Shown: positions 1-10,749 of the stretch, piece by piece
Position numbering within the stretch: position 1 is the first letter of the stretch
Layout of the letters: each line of letters opens with the position of its first letter
Assembly: GCA_028095005.1 (NCBI GenBank)
Contig: CM051462.1
Span: forward strand, 88,919,846-88,983,845
Length of the DNA: 64,000 nucleotides
Source of the DNA: Rhynchospora pubera
Taxonomy: Eukaryota; Streptophyta; Magnoliopsida; Poales; Cyperaceae
Direction: 5' to 3'
Made by a program: the position numbers and the translations under genes
Notes under the pieces: model-generated
Told to the model about the DNA's origin: nothing
The model's database searches: none
Seen by the model: only the letters and a program-made list of their open reading frames with translations

Positions 1-3000
1 TCTTTCTCTTTTGCTTTGATTTCTTTGGAATCCCTACATCTAATAGGAAGTGTCATACACATATAAGTAATTTGCATATGCATTACTTTCTCTTACACAT
101 GTTAAGAAGACACACAAAATAATCTATAAACAAAAAAATGAATTAAAAAGAAAAAGAGAAGGTGAATACCTTCAGGACAGCAGGTACCAGCCTATGAAGG
201 CTTGCTTCTCATAATCAGGGCCCCTGAGATGTCTCCATGATGCCCTGGAAGCCATGCCAAGTGATCGTAGCCACCATGAGCCACAGAAACTTCATTCCAC
301 CTTGCAAGTCATTGCTCAAATCTGAAGAGTCCCATCCCTACAACATCAAACCCAAGATGATAGCCCTCCATGAGTTAATCAAAAAAAAGGGGAGGAATAT
401 CAATCTCAAAACAATCAACCCCATGCCATATGGCCTCTCTTCCCAACCAGTGACTATAAGATACATCCCTCTTGCCCTGCTGAAACCACCTCACCTAGGC
501 GACATGCTGCCAAAAAGCTCTGCCAACTCCTACCCACCTAAAACCAATCCCCATACCATATCACCTCCCCATCATATCCCAAAGAAAAAAGAGAGGAAAG
601 AATCTAACCTCAGGAGGTCAAGCTGAGCTACACTCATGATGTCAATTCGAGGTGATGATAGCTGGATCAAGGCCAGTGCCTGTTAAACAAAATAAAGAAA
701 GTCAATTTCATGGTGCCAACTAAGGGTGATGATAACTGGATCAAAGCCAGTGCCTCCTAACAAAATAAAAAGAAAGTTCACACATTTCATGCCGCCTTGC
801 TGAAAGCCGGTACTGGTCAGAAAAGAAAAGCAAGAGAAGAATCTGACCTCAGAAATGATGCTGGCATCATCATCTTCCATTCCACCATACTCACACATTG
901 GTGACATACTCAACCTCAGAAGATGCTGTCTCATTGCCAAACCTTGAAGGATCATACCCTCATCAAGTCAGATTCAAAAATGGAGGCCACTTGCTGCCAA
1001 AAGAAGTCACTGGCTATCGAACCCTACACACCATCGACAATCTATGTTCAATCCATGCTTTATCAAAAGAATGAAGAGAATCAAGTCAAAAAAAAAAAGA
1101 GAAAAAGAGGAAACCTGATCTCAGAGGCTGATGTTATGTCTTCCTTGCCAACTCGAGTTGCCAGGGGCTCAGCAGTTCCCCAACAACCCCATGATGTTTC
1201 AACAGCCACATCAAAGGCGCACACAAACCGTTGTATATCACCAACAAGCAACTACCTATAGTAAGACCAGAACCCTCGTCAAAGAAATGAGAATGAAAAT
1301 AAAAGAACAGATGGCAAGTTGAGTCATGATTCAGATGCTAACCTGAGATGGAGTTAGACTTCACCACTCCTCATGCCATCCTAAGGAGATACCTGTTTTT
1401 GAAGGGGGGGATTCTGTATTCATCAGTAGTTCCTCACAGCTCCTTATTCAACACAATGCAACTAGAATGTGCCTAGTCTCAGCTGTCGATAGCAATACAT
1501 TAAACTGAGCAATTAAAAAGATCAAGGTCAAGCATTACCTGAGGAAGGGAACAACGGCTAGCAAATTGGCAAGGTCTGTAATTAGTGAGACATGTTCATC
1601 TCTTCCCCGGCAGCAAGTCAAACTGAGATATAGCTTTCAAAAGCTATCAGCACACCGACATCACATATATGATGCCAACTTGAGCTGGGCCAAAAACAGT
1701 GCCTGTCAACAAAATAAAAGAAAGTCAATTTCATGATTGAGACGATGATGGTAGGATCATACTCCCCCATTGTATGCAGGGAACAAAAAAAAAGAGAAAG
1801 AAACTAACCTCAGGAAGTCAAGCTGGGTTGCATCTTGATGCCAACCTAAAATGATAACCCTGCCAATCCCTCCTTGCAGGCTATGCCATTGGCGCGCCAG
1901 ATATCGCCGTTTCCATCAGGTGTCAAGCCGCAAAACCATTGCAAAATGGGACCTGTTTGAAGAAAATTCTCAAACATCATCAACAACATCGTTTTGTCAA
2001 GTTGCTGACACACTCACTCAATGTGGCATAACCAGTGACTCAAGTTGGGGGCTGAGAATAAAGAGAAAACATACATGAATGTCAGAAGATGTTGAGCCCT
2101 CACCATCGCGTTCTTGAATCAAATCAGACCCAAGCAACGTCGATTGAAGCTATCAGCATGAAATGGTTTCAAGTGTTGCTACCTCACACCATGATTGGGT
2201 CCGGATAATCTACCTTCATTAAAAACAGAAACATTGAAGCTTCTCATGAGCATTCTGTCGAATACATATTGGGTATGCAAGAAATGAAGTCATGGCCGAG
2301 TTAAACTTTGTACCCAGGACCCCCCCCCTATTACTCAAAAACAAAAGAAGAAGGGAACAATGATGGCGTTTACCTCTCAGAGCACTCGCAATCCGTAGGT
2401 CATCTCATGCCGTCAGATCCGACCCAACATGAGGAGGACTCCCTGAGGCTTCATTGCCATAACATGATGCTGATGGTTAATTGCCCCCTCTCTCCTCTCA
2501 GGCATTTCGTCGAGCACCTGATGAACATGCGAAATCAGAGGCATGGTTGAGTTGAAATCTGTTCTCAAGAACCCCATTACTCAAATAAGAAAGGAGAGGA
2601 ACAATGACTGCATCTACCTCTTGGAGCGTTTGCATAACCTCCTATTGCCGTCCTCATTTCTCAAATCTATGCCAGCCTTCTTCTTTGATGGTTGAATGTG
2701 GCAGAGACAGACCTCTCTCTCAGCCCCTCTCAGGCATTTCATCGAACGCCTGGCGAGTATAAAAAAAAGAGGGATTAATCGGAATGAATGGTGTCAAACC
2801 TCCACCACCAAAAAGAAAAGGAAGAAGCAGATACGCTTACCTGGCGATGCTCTGTCAGGCCTCCAAAGGCTGCCTCCAACTCGCAGGGCAACGATGCCTC
2901 TCACCATGGCCAAATGTATTAAGGGATAGGCCTCGTTTCGAGGTCGTAGAATGCTTCACTCGAGGACCTTCCACAGAAGCCGTGAGGTTCCCTCCTTCCC

Positions 3001-6000
3001 TTGGTCTGAGGTCTACTCGATGGTTCAACAAAGTCATCGACATCTGATGTCCCTCGACTGGATCGAACGGGGAGAAAGAAAAAAGGAGGGTAGAAAGGAG
3101 AAAATTTTCGATGAACTCGGTGCATGCCTCATGAGACACAGACTTGTGGACCCACCAAGTCCTTCTCTACATTAACTGAAGAAGATACCGCGTCCACAGA
3201 AGAATTTCTAAAGAGACCTCAAAATCGCAGGATCTCCTGTGGCCTCCTGATATATGGCGGGTCCCTGACAATACCATGTGTAGCCATCGGTGCGCATGAG
3301 TGGCAATGCTGACGTGGCTCGATCAGAATCCGTCAAAACTTCAAAACTTCACCAAAAATCATGGGAGGCTCAGAAAAATCCAAACCAAATTCCTATAAAT
3401 CCAGAAAAATATGAGGAACCCATTTTTACTAAATATCATGGCCAAAAAACCCTCCAAATCCAATCAAATCACCCAAAACCCCAAACTTATATTTGATCAG
3501 TATATCGCCACATTAAACGTTTCATAGAGAATCACCGAAAACTCAGATAAATGAAAGGAAGAATTCTCTGAAATCGAGACCATGAAAAGAATAGATGCTC
3601 ATGGCGTAGTTCTATCATGCCCCAAAAAAAAATGAATATGTTACGGGCGTCAGAAACCCCGTTAATGTAAAATGTTTAAAAGATTGTCTAGTTTCAGGGA
3701 TTCGGCGGACTTGAGACTCACCCATGACAAGGGCGGCATGTTCTTAGAAGTTTCTCATCCGACATCGATGATCAAAGGAAGTATGGGCCATGCACTTTCG
3801 ACAAGTCGAAAAGATAAACTGTACTCAAGGTCATCTCAGGACCCAACCGCTCGGTCTCAGAAATGGAGTCTTAATCCCAAAACAAGACCCGATGCGACTC
3901 TTTCAGGACCTAATCCACTAGGTCTCAGATGAGGATTCTCCATCGCGACACAAAAATAAAAGAAAAGTATGCACATGATCTCATCAGGAGCCAGCCGCTA
4001 GGCCACAGATACGGAATCCTGATATCAGAACCAGAATCAAAGCAAAAAAAAAGAAGAAGAAGAAAGCATGAAGTTCAAGTCAATCCAAATCCCGTCGGTG
4101 ATTGAAATTGAAGTCCAAATCCAAATAAAAAAAAATCAAAATGCTGCACTCTGAAGGCTCTATGATACCCTCCCAGACGTACAGCTCCTCTAGTGTCTGA
4201 GTGATCCCGCGACCTCACTCCCGATGACACACTATCCTGACTGCTAAAATCATCATGGTGACTCAAAGCCCACCTGATAAAATCTGCTGATGGACCCAGA
4301 TCTCTGTGATATCTAGGTGATCCCGCGACCTCACTGAAGATAGCACATTATCCTGACTGCTAAAATCGTTCTGGTGACTCAAAGCCCACCTGACAAAATC
4401 TGCTGATGGACCCAAATCTCTGTGATATCTAGGTGATCCCACGACCTCACTGAAGATAGCACATCATCCTGACTGCTAAAATCGTTCTGGTGACTCAAAG
4501 CCCACCTGACAAAATCTGCTGATGGACCCAAACCTCCGTGATATCTAGGTGATCCCACGACCTCACTGAAGATAGCACTCTATCCTGACTGCTAAAATCG
4601 TTCTGGTGACTCAAAGCCCACCTGACAGAATCTGCTGTTGGACCCAAATCTCTGTGATATCTAGGTGATCCCGCGACCTCACTGAAGATAGCACATTATC
4701 CTGACTGCTAAAATCGTTCTGGTGACTCAAAGCCCACCTGACAGAATCTGCTGATGGACCCAGATCTCTGTGATATCTAGGTGATCCCGCGACCTCACTG
4801 AAGATAGCACATTATCCTGACTGCTAAAATCGTTCTGGTGACTCAAAGCCCACCTGACAGAATCTGCTGATGGACCCAAATCTCTGTGATATCTAGGTGA
4901 TCCCGCGACCTCACTGAAGATAGCACACTATCCTGACTGCTAAAATCGTTCTGGTGACTCAAAGCCCACCTGATAAAATCTGCTGATGGACCCAAACCTC
5001 TGTGATATCTAGGTGATCCCGCGACCTCACTGAAGATAGCACACTATCCTGACTGCTAAAATCGTTCTGGTGACTCAAAGCCCACCTGATAAAATCTGCT
5101 GATGGACCCAAACCTCTGTGATATCTAGGTGATCCCGCGACCTCACTGAAGATAGCATATTATCCTGACTGCTAAAATCGTTCTGGTGACTCAAAGCCCA
5201 CCTGACAGAATCTGCTGATGGACCCAGATCTTTGTGATATCTAGGTGATCCCGCGACCTCACTGAAGATAGCACATCATCCTGACTGCTAAAATCGTTCT
5301 GGTGACTCAAAGCCCACCTGACAAAATCTGCTGATGGACCCAAACCTCCGTGATATCTAGGTGATCCCACGACCTCACTGAAGATAGCACTCTATCCTGA
5401 CTGCTAAAATCGTTCTGGTGACTCAAAGCCCACCTGACAGAATCTGCTGTTGGACCCAAATCTCTGTGATATCTAGGTGATCCCGCGACCTCACTGAAGA
5501 TAGCACATTATCCTGACTGCTAAAATCGTTCTGGTGACTCAAAGCCCACCTGACAGAATCTGCTGATGGACCCAGATCTCTGTGATATCTAGGTGATCCC
5601 GCGACCTCACTGAAGATAGCACATTATCCTGACTGCTAAAATCGTTCTGGTGACTCAAAGCCCACCTGACAGAATCTGCTGATGGACCCAGATCTCTGTG
5701 ATATCTAGGTGATCCCGCGACCTCACTGAAGATAGCACATTATCCTGACTGCTAAAATCGTTCTGGTGACTCAAAGCCCACCTGACAAAATCTGCTGATG
5801 GACCCAAATCTCTGTGATATCTAGGTGATCCCGCGACCTCACTGAAGATAGCACATTATCCTGACTGCTAAAATCGTTCTGGTGACTCAAAGCCCACCTG
5901 ACAGAATCTGCTGATGGACCCAGATCTCTGTGATATCTAGGTGATCCCGCGACCTCACTGAAGATAGCACATTATCCTGACTGCTAAAATCGTTCTGGTG

Positions 6001-7301
6001 ACTCAAAGCCCACCTGACAGAATCTGCTGATGGACCCAGATCTCTGTGATATCTAGGTGATCCCGCGACCTCACTGAAGATAGCACATTATCCTGACTGC
6101 TAAAATCGTTCTGGTGACTCAAAGCCCACCTGACAGAATCTGCTGATGGACCCAAATCTCTGTGATATCTAGGTGATCCCGCGACCTCACTGAAGATAGC
6201 ACACTATCCTGACTGCTAAAATCGTTCTGGTGACTCAAAGCCCACCTGATAAAATCTGCTGATGGACCCAAACCTCTGTGATATCTAGGTGATCCCGCGA
6301 CCTCACTGAAGATAGCATATTATCCTGACTGCTAAAATCGTTCTGGTGACTCAAAGCCCACCTGACAGAATCTGCTGATGGACCCAGATCTTTGTGATAT
6401 CTAGGTGATCCCGCGACCTCACTGAAGATAGCACATCATCCTGACTGCTAAAATCGTTCTGGTGACTCAAAGCCCACCTGACAAAATCTGCTGATGGACC
6501 CAAATCTCTGTGATATCTAGGTGATCCCGCGACCTCACTGAAGATGCCACACTATCCTGATTGCTAAAGTAGCTCTGGTGACCCAAAGCCCACCTGGCTA
6601 GATCTGTTGACGGATCCAAACTCCGTAGTATTTGAGTGATCCCATGATCTCACTCTCAATGACGCTGTGTTTCGAGCGCTAAAGAAAACAGTTCCGACGG
6701 TTCAAAGCCCATCTGACCAAGGATACTGAAGGATCAAAACTTAAATTACCCAATGTCTCGTCAGATAAAAGAACTCTGACAGCTCCAGACCCGTCTGATA
6801 AAATCACAACTGATGAAACCACCTAAAAAGGAAATAACATCCAAAAAAAAAAACGATGAAAGCAAACATGTGCGAAATATCATCAAAGAAGGAGCATTTC
6901 GATTATACACATGATACAACCCCCAATGAAGAACTATCATAAAAACGAATGACGAGCATCAAAGCATAACCATTCACAAAATGCCCATATGCATATGCAT
7001 GATACTAATTGTTTTATTGACAATTCTCTAACAGTCTGCAGGATATATTCTTTGATATTCTCGATCCAGAGGTGCCTAGGAGAGTAACCAGGGTAATTAA
7101 CGGCGGGGGCTTGCGCCCGTCGGAAAGAAAGAACCTACACCAAATAATCAACTCTCGGAGGAACATAAGTCCGCGCGAGCGAGCATCTCTTTAATGGGAG
7201 GCGCCCGTGGTCGGGACTTTGGCCTGCGAGGGGATATCTGATCCGATCCTTCTTTTTGTTTTCCTTCTCAAACGGGGAAATCCGTCAAAAAGAGCCGGAC
7301 A
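1..7301 (+). repeat. 5' LTR, truncated by window start
   Basis: This part matches 22962-28984 almost base for base and ends in CA at 7301, directly before the PBS region. It is all U5: the LTR promoter and poly(A) signal lie upstream of the window. From left to right it holds degenerate ~78-bp repeats (about 634-800 and 1670-1760, sharing a GCCAGTGCCT-like core), degenerate blocks around 2330-2800, imperfect ~95-bp repeats at about 3690-4020, the 116-bp array and a unique 3' segment. I saw only four substitutions and two homopolymer length changes against the 3' LTR outside the array. No ORF in it looks coding: the longest (237-626) is low complexity and matches nothing I recognise. Confidence 0.9.
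4192..6745 (+). repeat. 116-bp tandem array in U5 of the 5' LTR (20 canonical units plus decayed edges)
   Basis: The marker GATATCTAGGTGATCCC recurs every 116 bp from 4308 to 6512, giving 20 canonical units. One diverged unit precedes (from 4192), and at least one more (from 6628) follows and fades out to about 6830. Unit variants recur in blocks. For example, the CCTCCGTG variant is at 4540 and 5352 (7 units apart), and the CATATTATCC variant recurs 10 units apart. This pattern indicates segmental duplication by unequal exchange inside the array. Confidence 0.95.
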
Positions 7302-7307
7302 GGTTTC

Positions 7308-7325
7308 TGGCACGCCCGGTGGGAC
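7308..7325 (+). other. Primer binding site
   Basis: TGGCACGCCCGGTGGGAC begins six bases after the LTR's terminal CA. The TGG start would pair with a tRNA 3' CCA end. The site occurs only after the left repeat, as expected for a PBS. I did not assign the tRNA species. Confidence 0.75.
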
Positions 7326-7430
7326 ATCTTTTTCCTCTCATCTGGGAATATCAAAGAATATAAAACACGCAGACAAAAAAAGAGAGATATTGTCACAAGT
7401 TTATCAAATGTGTTAACCATGATTCCAAGG

Positions 7431-7448
7431 CACCTCCTTTTTTTGCAG
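7431..7448 (+). promoter_or_regulatory. Predicted splice acceptor just before the gag start
   Basis: A strong pyrimidine tract ending in TTTTTTTGCAG|G lies seven bases before the gag ATG at 7456. A branch-point-like TTAAC sits about 35 bases upstream. This would let the long R-U5-PBS leader be removed from a translated mRNA. A possible donor, GGTATGTTG, is at 22406 in the 3' LTR; its 5' LTR counterpart is outside the window. Confidence 0.5.
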
Positions 7449-7455
7449 GAATCAG

Positions 7456-10400
7456 ATGGCACGCAAGGAAAGCAAGAACCAAAGGGGCGCAACCGAAGTG
7501 ATTATGGTCGGGTCTATCCCGATCACCATCCCCATGATGCAAGCAAGTGTACCTTTCACCATCACTGGAGGCAAGGTGCATCAACCCCTGTCAAATATCG
7601 CTGTGGCTCCGGCTAAGGCAAGCAAACACCGAGGCGGATCCAAGAAAAAGAACAACATACCAAGACCGACGCCCAAACCCATGAAGAGGGTGAAGGTCTC
7701 CGAAATCAGAGCACTGCAGGCATATCAGAACAGTCTGGTAGCAGAGCCCAACTTGCCGGTGCGTAATTCATTCGCGCCACTCAGGAGTCTAAAATGGAAG
7801 GCACCTAATACTCGCCTCATGGCTTGGAGGGACATACCGGCCCGCTTCAAGACGGTCCCGGCACAAACCACCCGCCAGACCAAAAAGCTCACTACTGCCC
7901 AGAAAATTTACAAGGCATACCGTGTCATCACCGACCAAAAGAAGGCACGCACCTTAAACCGACGATCTAACTGGGAAAAGGTGTCTCATGTTCCTACCTC
8001 TGAAGACGAGGCAGCAAAACTGTTTGCCAAGAAAGCCAAGAAGGGTGGCAGAAATGCACGCAGTTGGAAACAACGCCCTGTGCGTGAAAGATTAGTCTTT
8101 TCAGAAGAGAAACCCCTCTCTGTGCATGAAAGGCTGACCTTCCCAAAAGAAAAGACGGTCCTGCCCCAAAAATGGCAAAAGGCGCTGATACGAAATCATA
8201 ACACTGGAGAAGTCAAGACGACATTCCGGAGAAATTTACAAACAGAATTGGGAGTTCTTAGGTCACAAATTAATAAGGCCGCGAGAACCCATCGTAACAA
8301 GATGGAATGGCGAAAGAAAGGCCAAAAGAACTCATTTGCCGTGCACATGGTGGGCACAATAGGGGATCCTGAAGAAATGGAAGAAACCTATGCACTCGAC
8401 GATGGCAAAGGCGAACACGATCAAACTGAGGCTGAAAAGCTGACAGAAAAGGGGGACCCTAGCGGAGCCAAAACTACCAAGAAAGGTAGAGGAAGGCCTG
8501 CAACTAAACCAAAGGCGCCTGCGCCTGTGGCCGGTACCACCACAAGGTCCAAGAAAATGACCATGCGAGCAGAAGGACCCTCTGGCCCCACCGTTGAGGC
8601 TGAAAATAGCGACAAGGAGCTTGAACCTGATCAAGAAATTTCAGGGGAAGAAAGCTCTGAGGACGAAAAAGATAATATGATTGCCCACTTCCAAGAGATA
8701 ATTGAAAGAATGAACCATCAAATGGAAACTCTTTGTGAAGAAATGGCAAGGCTAAGAGCGAAAGCCATGTCAGATACTTCTGAAGGAGAAAACGAGGCGA
8801 GGCACCATAAGAAGGGCCATACAAGAATTTGTGCCGAAGAACCCTCAAGAAAGCCAACAAGAAATGAAGAAAATAAGAAAAGGATAGGCCGCTATGCCTT
8901 ACCAGAAACCTCAAGTCAAAACAGGAGGCAAAGTTATTCATCTGAAGAACAGGCGCTCACTGTGACCAATGAGGACATACAAGAAATGATCCGTAAACAA
9001 ATCAAGGATCTCAATGTAGGAGAATCCGAGCGACCCCGAAAAGGATTCGGCCGGCCCTACCCGAAACACTTTGATAAAGAGCCTTTTCCGAAGAGATACA
9101 CTATACCTCGCTTTCGTATGTTTGACGGAACGGGAACCAAAGTAAGCCCGGAGCAACACCTCATACACTTCCTGACGGCGTGTGGTGACACTGCTGATAA
9201 TCCGGCATTACTCTTGCGACAATTCCCACAAAGTCTGTCAGGGATTGCATTCGAGTGGTACGCCTCGTTGGAGGAAAATAGTGTGCATTCCTGGGATGAA
9301 ATGGCAGATGCTTTCTGTTCTAAATTCATGGTTGTTACCGAAGAGATCACCATGATACAAATGGCTGCCGTAAAATTGAAAAAAGGAGAATCAATCATGG
9401 AATACATAACAAGATGGAGGAACCTGAGCATCCGTTGCCAACCTCCGATGAGAGAATCTGATCAGGTTAAGATGATCATAAACAATCTGCCTGTGTGGAT
9501 CAGATCCCATCTGTTACCAGTTCAGATAACCACTTTCCAAAGGCTGGTCACATTGGCATCTCAGTATGAAACGCTGAACCAAGAAGGATGGAATCCACCA
9601 GCAGGGCCCCGCGTTGAAAAAGAGAAAAGAAGGGAGAATTACAAGAGGGCCGAAGCAAAAATGGTTAGGAATTCTGGAGCGATTGGGAGCCAAAACACCG
9701 ACTCTGAAAGGGTGAATCAGGTGGAAAAACAAGATGATCCTCCTGAGTCATCGAGGCCGAATCGGATGAGTCTGCGCGAGAGACAGAGCAAACCATACTC
9801 TTTTAAAAAGGAATATGTGGTAGAGCTCTTCAAATCCGCCTCAGAAAAAGGGATGCAATTGCCGCCGAGCAAGCGCCCAGAAGATGCCGACAAATCCGAC
9901 AACCCCAACTTTTGTTTATATCACAGAATACTGGGGCATACTTTGGAGAATTGTTATGTTTTCAAAGATTGGCTAGAAAGGAAGATACAAAATAAAGAAT
10001 TTAAAATTCCCAAAGCAGCTCAACAAACTCCGACTCCCCATTTTTCGGTGAATATGATAACTCATCACGAGCAGGCGGAGAATGAAATACCTCCGAACCC
10101 CTGGACGGTACATCTATCTAAGAAAACTCGAAAAATGCTGAAAAGGCTCCAGGAAGAGCCTCGAGTTAAGTGGCAAGGCGAACTGGCTCCGGTAGCACCA
10201 ATCCCCTCGCCTCGAGTAATAACTGTTGCCGCAAATGATGTCAAGAAAAAGAAGAAGCCCATGATGAAACTGTCCACAATTAAAAGAATTGCAGGAATTA
10301 AGCCACCAACAAAGAGAGTCGAGGAGATTTATGAGCAGGGGCGACCGACAGCCGTAACCCTAGCTCATTTCATCCCTCCACATATCATGAACAAACTTTC

Positions 10401-10749
10401 TCCTAACCAAACACCAAGAAGCGAAGAAAGGCACTCTTGCAACATGGTCAAAATCAGGAGTATGGATACATATGACAATCCCTGTGTCCAACCTTCGTGC
10501 GGTGCTCAGAAGGCGAAATTTACACGACTCCTCCTGTTGGCTACTAAAATCCAAGAAGATGTCCAACAATTGGTGAGTATGATCCAGAATGAGATGTTTG
10601 AACACCTTGAAGGAAAACAAGCAAGCCAGGAGACTGACCTAAATCAGTCACCCTCGGAGACCGACATTCCCAGATCTCCAAAGGTCTATCGGCGAAGGAA
10701 GGCAAGAGTGGCTCACTCAGAGTTGACCCCACGATGTCGAAAATCATAG
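7456..10749 (+). CDS. gag: Gag polyprotein, first part (1097 aa)
   Basis: Structural protein that would build the virus-like particle around the element's RNA. Residues 1-~540 are a long Lys/Arg-rich, low-complexity extension, with a coiled coil near 410-440 (ERMNHQMETLCEEMARLRAK). Residues ~553-713 are a retrotransposon Gag/capsid domain, from FRMFDGTGTK through GIAFEWYASL and EYITRWRNLS to the QYETL region. A CX2HX4HX4C knuckle follows at C820-C833 (FCLYHRILGHTLENC); the second Cys is His, the variant usual in plant Tat-like Gags. The start is the first ATG after a predicted splice acceptor. The protein is about twice the usual Gag length because of its N-terminal extension. It ends at a single TAG (10747-10749), beyond which the same frame stays open to 14433. 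No protease motif follows the knuckle. Confidence 0.88.
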   Translation: MARKESKNQRGATEVIMVGSIPITIPMMQASVPFTITGGKVHQPLSNIAVAPAKASKHRGGSKKKNNIPRPTPKPMKRVKVSEIRALQAYQNSLVAEPNLPVRNSFAPLRSLKWKAPNTRLMAWRDIPARFKTVPAQTTRQTKKLTTAQKIYKAYRVITDQKKARTLNRRSNWEKVSHVPTSEDEAAKLFAKKAKKGGRNARSWKQRPVRERLVFSEEKPLSVHERLTFPKEKTVLPQKWQKALIRNHNTGEVKTTFRRNLQTELGVLRSQINKAARTHRNKMEWRKKGQKNSFAVHMVGTIGDPEEMEETYALDDGKGEHDQTEAEKLTEKGDPSGAKTTKKGRGRPATKPKAPAPVAGTTTRSKKMTMRAEGPSGPTVEAENSDKELEPDQEISGEESSEDEKDNMIAHFQEIIERMNHQMETLCEEMARLRAKAMSDTSEGENEARHHKKGHTRICAEEPSRKPTRNEENKKRIGRYALPETSSQNRRQSYSSEEQALTVTNEDIQEMIRKQIKDLNVGESERPRKGFGRPYPKHFDKEPFPKRYTIPRFRMFDGTGTKVSPEQHLIHFLTACGDTADNPALLLRQFPQSLSGIAFEWYASLEENSVHSWDEMADAFCSKFMVVTEEITMIQMAAVKLKKGESIMEYITRWRNLSIRCQPPMRESDQVKMIINNLPVWIRSHLLPVQITTFQRLVTLASQYETLNQEGWNPPAGPRVEKEKRRENYKRAEAKMVRNSGAIGSQNTDSERVNQVEKQDDPPESSRPNRMSLRERQSKPYSFKKEYVVELFKSASEKGMQLPPSKRPEDADKSDNPNFCLYHRILGHTLENCYVFKDWLERKIQNKEFKIPKAAQQTPTPHFSVNMITHHEQAENEIPPNPWTVHLSKKTRKMLKRLQEEPRVKWQGELAPVAPIPSPRVITVAANDVKKKKKPMMKLSTIKRIAGIKPPTKRVEEIYEQGRPTAVTLAHFIPPHIMNKLSPNQTPRSEERHSCNMVKIRSMDTYDNPCVQPSCGAQKAKFTRLLLLATKIQEDVQQLVSMIQNEMFEHLEGKQASQETDLNQSPSETDIPRSPKVYRRRKARVAHSELTPRCRKS

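Noticed and set aside
237..626. 129-aa ORF repeated at 23198-23587
   Set aside because: Lies in U5 of both LTRs; low-complexity Pro/Lys/Ser composition, no domain; its conservation only reflects recent LTR identity.
4192..6745. CRISPR-like array
   Set aside because: Units are contiguous 116-bp tandem repeats with no unique spacers, inside a plant LTR.
8332..8941. Minus-strand ORFs opposite gag (100 and 145 aa)
   Set aside because: Shadow frames of a Lys/Glu-rich coding region; hydrophobic only because of that composition.
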